DNA from: Chrysochromulina tobinii
Taxonomy: Eukaryota > Haptophyta > Prymnesiales > Chrysochromulinaceae
DNA length: 25,199 nt
Direction: 5' to 3'
Assembly (NCBI GenBank): GCA_001275005.1
Contig: JWZX01003319.1
Location: forward strand, 1 to 25,199
The position numbers were made by a program, and so were the translations under genes. The notes beneath the pieces were generated by a model. The model had not been told where the DNA came from. It was given only the letters and a program-made list of their open reading frames with translations, and did not search any database. Below, in pieces: positions 9,676 through 15,666 of this stretch. The first letter of the stretch is position 1; the number at the start of each line of letters is the position of its first letter.

Positions 9676-10890
9676 TCTCCTCTGGCGGCGGAGTGGGCGG
9701 TCGAATGTCGCCTGGCCTCAGCGGCACGAAGGTCTGCGCGCGCGAGCCGGCGGTCACCTGGCCGCCATCCGCCTTGTCGCCCGCACCCTCCTCGCCCTCC
9801 TCGCCTTCCTCGTCGTCCTCGTCCGCGTACACGTCACGCTGCACGTCGTTCGCCGCCGCGTCGTCTACAAAGAGAGAGGCGTCGATGGTGAAGAGCATCT
9901 TTCCAGTCACACCCGCCGCCTTGCCCGTCTTGGCGTACGCCGCGCGCTTCTCTTCGAGATCCGCACTCTCCGCGGCCGCCGCGGCCGCCTTCTTCTTCTC
10001 GAGCCACTCGATCAGTCGCTCGAGAGTCACCGGCGTGCGCGTCGTCAGCGCCTTCCGTTTCTCCTCGATGATGTCTTCCAAACGAGGCCCTTCGTCTGGA
10101 CCCTTTGGTCCGGACGCCTGGTCGCGCTTGAGCACGTACCCTTCGGGGAGCGCATGCCGGTACTGGCACTTGTCGCCGCCGTTCGGGCACTCCCAGAACC
10201 AGCCGTACCGTCGCGTCTCCACCGCATCGATGAAGTGCTTGCAGATGATGTCCGTCTGGCACCGAAGACCCTGGCCGCCGGACTTTTTGCTGACGACTTC
10301 CTTAAGCTTCTCGTCATCCCAGTCCTCCATGCCGTCCGCCTCCTTCTTCTGATCGCGCGTGTCCACGAAGATGTCGCGCTTGTCGGGCTCCTTCTTCTTT
10401 TCTCCCGCCACCTTGGCCAGTGCTGCCGCCGCCTTGGCCTCCGCCTCGCGTTGCAGCTCTTTCTTCGATTTCGCCTCTGTGAAGAGCATCGCGTCGATGG
10501 CCGCGGCGGCGGCATTGGCCTTTTGCTCAGCATTGGTCTGCGCGCACGGCAGGCACGCATGGTACACACCACGGCTCAGACGCTGCTGCCAAGAGCCAGC
10601 CGTGCTGATTTTGAGAGCGGCGTGCACGCGCACCTCCTCTTTCTTGCCGATACCCGCGGAGGCCTTCATCTGCTGGATCTGCTTCTGCACCTGTTTTGAC
10701 CTGCAGGCGGCGCGGCGCATGCCGTCAGCGCGGCGCTTGAGTGATCACGGCCAGCGTGCAGAGCCTACGCGCCAAAGGCTGATTTGCGCGGCTGGGTCAC
10801 GCACTTGTTCTTGTTCTTCATTCCAAAGGTGCTGTCCTCGATTTTCTTGGCCGCAGCCTGCTGGACCTTCTTGTCGATTTTGGGCGCCAT
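9407..10890 (-). CDS. DRG-family regulatory protein (ZC3H15/DFRP1/Tma46-like), 3 exons
   Basis: The spliced model has exons 10890-10805, 10700-10634 and 10537-9407, giving 427 residues, close to human ZC3H15. Joining exon 1 (MAPKIDKK..., with the family motif IEDSTFGMKNKNK) to exon 2 restores NKSKQVQKQ, as in plant homologues. Exon 3 carries the family's middle block (VDTRDQ, then MEDWDDEKLKEVV) and a CCCH finger (ICKHF...ECPNGGDKCQYRHALPEGYVLKRD). After it come LEDIIEEKRKAL, a DFRP-type segment, an acidic/Pro-rich low-complexity stretch and the typical ending VDESLFLDEDL. In this family the protein binds and stabilises the GTPase DRG1, which works with ribosomes in translation. The usual first CCCH finger, expected just before VDTRD, is not there; an Ala/Lys/Glu-rich helix takes its place. 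The cytosolic role is inferred from the family. The start at 10890 has a conserved N-terminus. Confidence 0.88.
10538..10633 (-). other. Predicted in-frame intron 2 of DFRP1-like gene
   Basis: This 96-nt segment begins GTGCGC and ends GCGCAG on the - strand, is phase 0 and contains no stop, so it is invisible to ORF finding. Its 32-codon translation contains Trp, Cys, His and Tyr, unlike the Lys/Glu/Ala-rich flanks. Removing it joins GKKEE to TNAEQKAN, a natural continuation of the charged helix. RT-PCR across it would decide. Confidence 0.65.
10701..10804 (-). other. Predicted intron 1 of DFRP1-like gene
   Basis: This 104-nt GT-AG intron has donor CAA|GTGCGT and acceptor GCCTGCAG|G, and splits an AAG codon. 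It contains an in-frame stop for exon 1 and restores a family-conserved junction when removed. A CTGAC branch-point-like word lies about 25-30 nt before the acceptor. Confidence 0.85.
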
Positions 10891-11108
10891 CAGAGGGTCG
10901 AGAGTGCGCCCGAGCTGAGGACGTAAGCACGCTCCGCGACGCAGAGAAGGACGAGTCCGCCGCGCCGAATGCACGTGAAAGAGCGGCTCAACTTCGTCAA
11001 AACTTCGAAGACTGGAATTGAGGTGGTCGTGCGTGGCCCTGCCGTCGTGAGGGATTCTCGTCTCGCCGCGACAAACTTTCCCGTGCACGTGTCCCGTCCA
11101 CTGCACAG
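10891..11108. promoter_or_regulatory. Divergent promoter between DFRP1-like and SEN54-like genes
   Basis: Only 218 bp separate the two start codons, so both promoters and 5' UTRs must share or abut here. I see no clear TATA box. Both products act in RNA or translation processes, so co-regulation is plausible but is inference. Confidence 0.6.
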
Positions 11109-12980
11109 ATGCGCCCATCGCTCGGCCGAGGCCAGAAGCTTAACGCGGTGTCGGACGAGGCCGACCCACAGCTCGATGCGCTTCGGCTCGAGTGGCTGCG
11201 GCGGCTCCAGGCTCCGCGCACCCACGCGTCCGCGAGCCTGCCGTCAGCCGAGTGGGATCCCGTCCGCGCGCTGGCCAAGGTGACAAAGGAGTGTGGCCGT
11301 GACCTGCTGCTGATGGGATTCCACCGCGACGGCTCGCAGTGGCTATACCCAGCCGAAATGCTCTGCCTGCTCGAAGATAGCCTGCTCAAGGTCACCATGA
11401 AGCCCGCTCCGGAGGACGCGAGCACACCCGCCGCAGCAACCGGCACGGATGGCACGGGCACGAGCAGCGCCTCCGTGAGCGGCGGCGCCTCGTCAGCCCC
11501 CGCGCCGCGGGTGCTCTCGCTGCAGGAGGCGTACTTTTACGTACTCGGCGGTGCCACACCCGTCGTCGACCGCACCGTCTACGCGGTCTTTGCCTACCTG
11601 TACCGCGGCGGCTTCATCTGCCAGATGCGCGATGACAGCGAGGTGTCCGGCGCCGTCGGTGGCGCGGCCGGCGTCGGCTCGGCTGGCGCGAGTGCGAGCG
11701 CACCGAGCACAGCGAGCGCCGCGCCACTGCCGCCGATGCTCCACGTGTATCATCGGCGCAACTTTGCCCGTACCAAGGCGCGGGACGGCCGGCTGTTGCC
11801 GCTCTTCGTGGCAGCTGTCTTTGCCACTCCCGAGGACATGCCTAATTTGGACGCGCCGACCCCGCAAGTGCTCCGGGCGCTGTGCGAGCGCGTCGCGCCG
11901 ATCCCGCTGCGCTGCGCGTGCGCGTGGCAGTCGCAGATCCTCTTCTTCGACCTCGGCCTCCCGCCCGATGGCCGGCGGTTACATGTTCCCTCTGGGGCTT
12001 CCCTCGCGCCAGAGGCCGCGGCTGCGGCGGCCGCCGATGAGGCAGCGAGGGCGGCCGCCTCGGCCACAGTGGACGAGGCGCCGATGGAGGTCGAGGGCGC
12101 TGCTAGCGCCAGCGCCCCCGCTGATGTTGGGCCGGTCAGCGCGCCGCCCTCGCCTCCGACTTCACCGCCGCCGCCCTCGCCTCCGACTTCACCGCCGCCG
12201 CCCTCGTCGTCGCCCTCGCTGCCCTCGCCGCCCTCGCCGCCCCCCTCGCCACCGAGCCGCGGGGTCGTCATCGCGGGCGAAGACGAGGAGGACGAGGAGA
12301 GCGAGCCGGCACCCGTGCCGGCGCCAAGTGCGGCACGCGCCATGCCGCAACCTCCGCCGCCCGCAACGCTCGCTGCCGAGGCTCAGGCCGCGACCGCTCC
12401 ATTGGGAAACGGCGGTGGCGGTGGCGGTGGCGGTGGCGGTGGCGGTGGCGGTGGCGGCGGTGGCGGTGGCGGCGGTGGCGGCAGTGGCAGCAGTGGCGGA
12501 AGTGGCGGAAGTGGCGGAAGTGGCGGAAGTGGCGGCGGTGGCAGTGGCGGCGGTGGCGGCGTAGCAGGACCGGCTGCAGCCACAGCAATCGCAGCAGCGA
12601 CGGCCGGGGCAGTGGCAGCAATCACGGCGGTCATCTCCGAAGCGGCGACTGGGGCAGCGGATACGACCGCCCCGGTGGTCGTCTTTGCCGCTGATGAGGC
12701 GGTGGTAGATAGCCGCGCGCAGCGGCGGCTACGGCGGCTGGCGGCGGAGGCTTTGGACACTCTGCGGCAGGCGATGAGCACGAGCGTCAAGCCTGCCTGC
12801 ACGAAGCTGGAGGCCACCTCAGCCAGTGCGACGCGAGCCGCTGCGGCGGTGGAGCGAGCGGCCGCCGTGATGGCGCGTCCACGGGCGGAACTTGCTCTGC
12901 TCGCGCACACCATGAGCTTGCTCAGCGATCGTCCCGAGGAGAGCTTGGGCAAGAATGCTGCACTGTGGCGTGACGGTTGA
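11109..12980 (+). CDS. SEN54: tRNA-splicing endonuclease subunit Sen54-like
   Basis: This gene encodes 623 residues from the ATG at 11109. Residues about 60-172 match the Sen54 N-terminal domain. One block reads LLLMGFHRDGSQWLYPAEMLCLLEDSLL (corresponding to the family's GhwdxxGrvWLlPEEAlyLvErGsL). Another is LSLQEAYFYVLGG, followed by YAVFAYLYRGGFI. Residues about 215-300 (MLHVYHRRNF ... PLRCACAWQSQILFFDLGL) fit the C-terminal Sen54 core. Sen54 is a structural subunit of the nuclear endonuclease that cuts introns from pre-tRNAs. It pairs with catalytic Sen2 and has no catalytic residues of its own. The protein is longer than the yeast (467) and human (526) forms. The extra length is low-complexity: Pro/Ser repeats (about 340-380), an acidic patch, and a Gly/Ser run of about 50 residues (about 435-485) encoded by GGC/GGT repeats. 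A helical C-terminus follows. The gene appears intronless. Confidence 0.82.
   Translation: MRPSLGRGQKLNAVSDEADPQLDALRLEWLRRLQAPRTHASASLPSAEWDPVRALAKVTKECGRDLLLMGFHRDGSQWLYPAEMLCLLEDSLLKVTMKPAPEDASTPAAATGTDGTGTSSASVSGGASSAPAPRVLSLQEAYFYVLGGATPVVDRTVYAVFAYLYRGGFICQMRDDSEVSGAVGGAAGVGSAGASASAPSTASAAPLPPMLHVYHRRNFARTKARDGRLLPLFVAAVFATPEDMPNLDAPTPQVLRALCERVAPIPLRCACAWQSQILFFDLGLPPDGRRLHVPSGASLAPEAAAAAAADEAARAAASATVDEAPMEVEGAASASAPADVGPVSAPPSPPTSPPPPSPPTSPPPPSSSPSLPSPPSPPPSPPSRGVVIAGEDEEDEESEPAPVPAPSAARAMPQPPPPATLAAEAQAATAPLGNGGGGGGGGGGGGGGGGGGGGGGGGSGSSGGSGGSGGSGGSGGGGSGGGGGVAGPAAATAIAAATAGAVAAITAVISEAATGAADTTAPVVVFAADEAVVDSRAQRRLRRLAAEALDTLRQAMSTSVKPACTKLEATSASATRAAAAVERAAAVMARPRAELALLAHTMSLLSDRPEESLGKNAALWRDG
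12411..12560 (+). repeat. GGC/GGT trinucleotide repeat tract coding poly-Gly
   Basis: About 150 bp of almost pure GGYGGC triplets are mixed with AGTGGC units. They encode a Gly/Ser run inside the Sen54-like protein. The tract is in frame and likely length-variable. A second, smaller repeat, CCCTCGCCTCCGACTTCACC, is tandemly duplicated near 12147-12194 and encodes Pro/Ser. Confidence 0.85.
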
Positions 12981-13465
12981 GGATTGAGGTGGGCCAGGGT
13001 GGCGTGCTGAGTAAAGATTCCGAAAGTTTCGACCGCTCAGGACGGCGCTCATCCACGTCCTCTCGCCACGGCCCCAATGCGCGGCGCGGCCACGGCGCTC
13101 TTCGCGCGCGCTCATACTTTCGACGCCCCGTGAAGCCGTGATACACGCGGTCGCGGATCAAAGACTCGACTGACGTGACCCAGGCTCGATCCCTCGCCTG
13201 TGGGGAAAAACTGTAAACTCAGAGTTAGACGGCACATACATATCATACTCTCGACCACATACACTACCCACGGCCACATTGTGAGACCAGTACTCCACCA
13301 CTCCAACACTCTCCAACGAAGGAAGATCCTACAGGGAACACACCGGTACAACGCGGATGAAACAACAAGCGGAACGGGGGATCGGGAAACAGTAAAACGG
13401 CAGATCTCGGGGTGTACAGTCGGGGTTCACAGTCGGACCGAAGCTGTGAGTCGTGAGACTGTCCC
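12981..13465. other. Intergenic region before the selenoprotein gene
   Basis: No supported gene is seen. The region should hold the SEN54 3' UTR on the left and the promoter and 5' UTR of the SelW-like gene on the right. The part from about 13200 to 13400 is markedly less GC-rich than the coding neighbours. Short ORFs on both strands lack recognisable domains. Confidence 0.45.
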
Positions 13466-13865
13466 ATGCAGGCTAACTCCAAGATCTCCGCGGCCCACGA
13501 GGGCCATGCGCCCATCACGTTCAAGGTCGAGTACGGCATGTCATGAGACGGTGGGGGCCAAGAGCGCGACAAGGCGATTTCCATCATCAAGGTGATTATC
13601 GCCCTTCTTCTCAGCTGGAGTTTCCATGGATTATTGCTGACGCAGTGTGTGCCATACGCGCTCTTTGCAGGATATTTTCCCAGGAGCCGCGGTCACAGCT
13701 GAGGCGAATAATAGCAGCCAGGTCAAGGTCACCGCCATTGCTGGCGGAAAACCCGTCCCTGTCGTCACGGTGGCGCAGCGGGACCTGTATCGCAAGTACG
13801 GGTGGCCGGCGGAGCCGCAGATGAGGCAGTTCCTCGAGGTCTTCAAAGAGGAGTTCCAGAGCTAA
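13466..13865 (+). CDS. SelW-like (Rdx family) selenoprotein with in-frame TGA (Sec), 2 exons
   Basis: Exon 1 is 13466-13591 and exon 2 is 13671-13865; the model gives 106 residues ending at TAA. The TGA at 13544-13546 is read as selenocysteine (residue 27). Exon 1 encodes ITFKVEYGMS, then TGA, then DGGGQERDKAISIIK. Exon 2 continues DIFPGAAVT and ends YGWPAEPQMRQFLEVFKEEF. The layout matches SelW: beta strand, Y, then a CxxU-position motif, about 17 residues, FPG, a beta strand, GG-K-hydrophobic, a GY/YG block and a C-terminal helix. The TGA falls exactly where SelW has Sec. The position of the usual cysteine (CxxU) is Gly here. SelW proteins are small thioredoxin-fold oxidoreductases thought to use glutathione or 14-3-3 partners. 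A strong SECIS candidate follows at 13919-14008. In-frame TGA at 13454-13456 upstream supports this ATG as the first usable start. The alternative is that TGA is a stop and the exons belong to a broken gene. The SECIS argues against this. Confidence 0.72.
13592..13670 (+). other. Predicted intron of SelW-like gene
   Basis: This is a 79-nt phase-0 GT-AG intron: donor ATCAAG|GTGATT, acceptor CTCTTTGCAG|GAT with a pyrimidine-rich tract. Removing it joins AISIIK to DIFPGAAV, which is the SelW helix running into the FPG motif. Confidence 0.8.
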
Positions 13866-13870
13866 TTAGA

Positions 13871-13915
13871 TCGCCTTGAGCCCTCGCATACGGGCGCATG
13901 CGCGAGTCGAGGCGA
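13871..13915 (+). other. Hairpin between stop codon and SECIS candidate
   Basis: TCGCCTTGA (13871-13879) pairs with TCGAGGCGA (13907-13915), including one G-U pair. After a 3-nt bulge, CTCGC (13883-13887) pairs with GCGAG (13902-13906). The loop is 14 nt. The hairpin starts five bases after the TAA and ends three bases before the SECIS candidate. Its function is unknown; it could be a structured 3' UTR element. Confidence 0.45.
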
Positions 13916-13918
13916 CCT

Positions 13919-14008
13919 GTGTGAGAGGGCAGCGAAATGACGACGACCGGAGCAAATCTGCGATCCCGCGGAGCCCGACCGCCTGAGCAATGCGCTGTCC
14001 TCTCATAC
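13919..14008 (+). promoter_or_regulatory. Candidate SECIS element (eukaryotic, form 2)
   Basis: The element lies in the 3' UTR, about 53 bases after the TAA. Helix I: TGAGAGGGCAGCG (13922-13934) pairs with CGCTGTCCTCTCA (13993-14005), 13 bp with one G-U. It extends to 16 pairs from 13919 to 14008. The 5' internal loop is GAA-rich and leads to ATGA (13937-13940). The 3' partner is TGAG (13984-13987), matching the ATGA/NGAN non-Watson-Crick quartet. Thirteen bases later comes AAA (13954-13956), at the invariant apical-loop position. The apical loop holds a mini-stem TCTGCG/CGCGGA with loop ATCC (13957-13972), as in form 2 SECIS. Helix II (13941-13953 with 13973-13983) is the weak part: eight Watson-Crick pairs, one bulged A and three mismatches. 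In eukaryotes such an element recruits SBP2 and the Sec tRNA elongation factor so that TGA is read as Sec. Confidence 0.65.
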
Positions 14009-14456
14009 TGAATCTGCGGCCTGGGTCCCTCGTTGCTCGGACAAACTAAGTGGATCCGTCCCGGTGCCAGAGAGCGCTGTGACCGACGGTCACGTGAACA
14101 AATTTGTGCTAAAACGACCCGTCGAGTCCCCACATACTACTGGAGGCCCACGCCTCTCTGGAGTCCGGTCCACGACCACGCCCCTCCACGCATATCCATA
14201 TGCCTCCACGCCTGAGCCTCCTCAACACCCGTCAACACCGCGTCGCGTTCACCTCCTTGCAAATCCTGCGTGCCCTGACAAGATTCCAAGTAGAGGGACA
14301 GCTCTCAGTACTTGTGTTGACCGAGGGCAGCGGAGCCGTCCTATGAGACGGAGAGTGGTCATGAGCGCAGCACAGCGACCGCGACGTAAACTGGTCTGAG
14401 AACTATCAATTGTTTTTTCTCAAAGACCTCGGGTGTCCGAGCGAGAATAACCGTCG
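14009..14456. other. Intergenic region after the selenoprotein gene
   Basis: No supported gene is seen. A 111-codon frame at 14064-14399 (+) has no recognisable domain, is Pro/Arg-rich and lacks codon bias like the neighbours, so I leave it out. The right end should contain the promoter of the gene starting at 14457. A short T run (TTTTTT near 14413-14418) is present. Confidence 0.4.
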
Positions 14457-15410
14457 ATGGCGCACCTTGTCCCGAGCTGGCCTGACCAAGTGCTCTGCAA
14501 GGAGAATAAGCGAAAGGCCTTGGCCGAGCAGCAGCGGAGGTGGATGCAGCAGCGTGAGCAGGAAATGTCTCGACAGACTGCAGATGATCACGATGACGAC
14601 CTAGACAAGATCAACGGGTTCCTTGACGACATTGGACGCACGCTCACTGGACGCACGCTCACTGGACCACGGAAGATCGAAACGAATGTGGTATCATCGT
14701 ACGATGAAACCAATGCCATGCTGCGCGATATTCACTTGACCAATTCGCAGAAGCGAGGAGCGTCACACGATGCGGAGCCTGCGGCGAGGGTCGAGGCAGT
14801 GACAGCTGTGGTGTCACTTGTCCGTGAACTCGCGCCGCCAGTACGGTCGCAACGTCGGACCGCTACGCAGCGTGCTGCTGCAGAGCGGCTCACGCAGCTG
14901 CGGCCAACGTCGTATGCCGCGGTGCCGCCGCCGCCACCGCTGCTCGGTAGCGAGGCCTTTTACAAGCACCAGCAAGAAGGGATACGGAACTTCCGGACGG
15001 CGTACGATGCTCGCGTGCAGGTGCACTCTGACGCCCTCGCCGCTGGGTCGGGCTGGGCGAACGTGGCGCCACCGGCTTCTGCCGACGCCATTGGCGCTCT
15101 CGCTCACGAGATCGCGTCGCGGCATGTGGCTCCCATCAGCCATCAGCCATCAGCCATCAGCCAAGTTGTGCACGCCAGCCGCGCCGAGGCAGGCGGCACG
15201 CTTGCAGGCACGCTTCGCCGGCCGCGACCAGAGCCGAGTACATCCATGGTTGGCTTCACGAGCGGGAAGACGGCAGGCCGGCGCGGTGGCCGAGTCGGTC
15301 GCTCTGGCAGCATCCATGCCGCGCTCCGCGCGGCGGAGGCTCGCGGGCCGCTCCTATCCGAGAGAGACCCGAGAGTTGCCGCCCCTGCCGGCGACTCGTG
15401 GCACGACTGA
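14457..15410 (+). CDS. Hypothetical protein, unrecognised
   Basis: This frame encodes 317 residues from an ATG at 14457 to a TGA at 15408-15410. I do not recognise a family. The N-terminus is charged and helical (KENKRKALAEQQRRWMQQREQEMSR), followed by an Asp-rich patch (DDHDDDLDK), then a duplicated GRTLT motif near residue 60. The middle is rich in Ala/Arg/Pro (PPPPPLLGSEAFYKHQQ). The C-terminal third is basic and Gly/Arg-rich (TAGRRGGRVGRSGS), which suggests a disordered, possibly nucleic-acid-binding tail. No signal peptide or membrane segment is visible. Length and GC3-rich codon use support a real gene. The 7-bp tandem repeat at 15134-15161 sits inside it, where changes in copy number would shift the frame, so the exact C-terminus is less certain. 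The gene is convergent with the CnoX-like gene. Confidence 0.55.
   Translation: MAHLVPSWPDQVLCKENKRKALAEQQRRWMQQREQEMSRQTADDHDDDLDKINGFLDDIGRTLTGRTLTGPRKIETNVVSSYDETNAMLRDIHLTNSQKRGASHDAEPAARVEAVTAVVSLVRELAPPVRSQRRTATQRAAAERLTQLRPTSYAAVPPPPPLLGSEAFYKHQQEGIRNFRTAYDARVQVHSDALAAGSGWANVAPPASADAIGALAHEIASRHVAPISHQPSAISQVVHASRAEAGGTLAGTLRRPRPEPSTSMVGFTSGKTAGRRGGRVGRSGSIHAALRAAEARGPLLSERDPRVAAPAGDSWHD
14633..14662 (+). repeat. Two tandem copies of a 15-bp unit
   Basis: TGGACGCACGCTCAC occurs twice in tandem at 14633-14647 and 14648-14662. It encodes a duplicated GRTLT within the hypothetical protein and preserves the frame. Confidence 0.9.
15134..15161 (+). repeat. Four tandem copies of heptamer CATCAGC
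   Basis: CATCAGC is repeated four times without change at 15134-15161 inside the hypothetical coding region. It encodes ISHQPSAIS-type sequence in three rotating frames. Gain or loss of a unit would shift the reading frame. Confidence 0.9.
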
Positions 15411-15666
15411 CTTTCCGTGACTGCGCTCTGCGGTTGTGCGGACTCGCCAGTCGGCGCGCGACCGGACTCTCACGTCTACGGTATTGTAAGTTTCCGCGAC
15501 TTAAGCACGCTCACCTAGAACGGCGCACCTACACGCGCTCACACAGTTGCTTCTCGACGGGTCGCTTTCGATCCGTGAAGGGTGAAGCCCCGGGGCGCCG
15601 CGCCTACCATGGCCTACCGTACACGCCACACCTCCAACGCGCCACAGACAGAGAGTCTCTCCGAGC
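15411..15666. other. Convergent 3' intergenic region
   Basis: This 256-bp gap lies between the hypothetical gene (+) and the CnoX-like gene (-). It should hold both 3' UTRs. No gene or distinctive structure is seen. Confidence 0.5.

Noticed and set aside
9528-10352. 274-codon + strand frame opposite the DFRP1-like gene
   Set aside because: It encodes poly-Ser/poly-Gly/Pro shadows of the acidic tail. The antisense protein has clear family motifs.
13526-13670. Alternative 145-nt intron (donor AAG|GTCGAG) that would remove the TGA from the SelW-like gene
   Set aside because: It would delete the active-site motif and the first helix of the fold. The 79-nt intron has better splice sites and keeps the full family spacing.
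13871-13915. First 3' UTR hairpin considered as the SECIS
   Set aside because: It has TGA and CGA words, but they pair as normal Watson-Crick bases, helix II would be only 5 bp and there is no apical AA. The structure at 13919-14008 fits far better.
14064-14399. 111-codon + strand frame in the intergenic region
   Set aside because: No domain, Pro/Arg/Thr-rich, codon use unlike neighbours.
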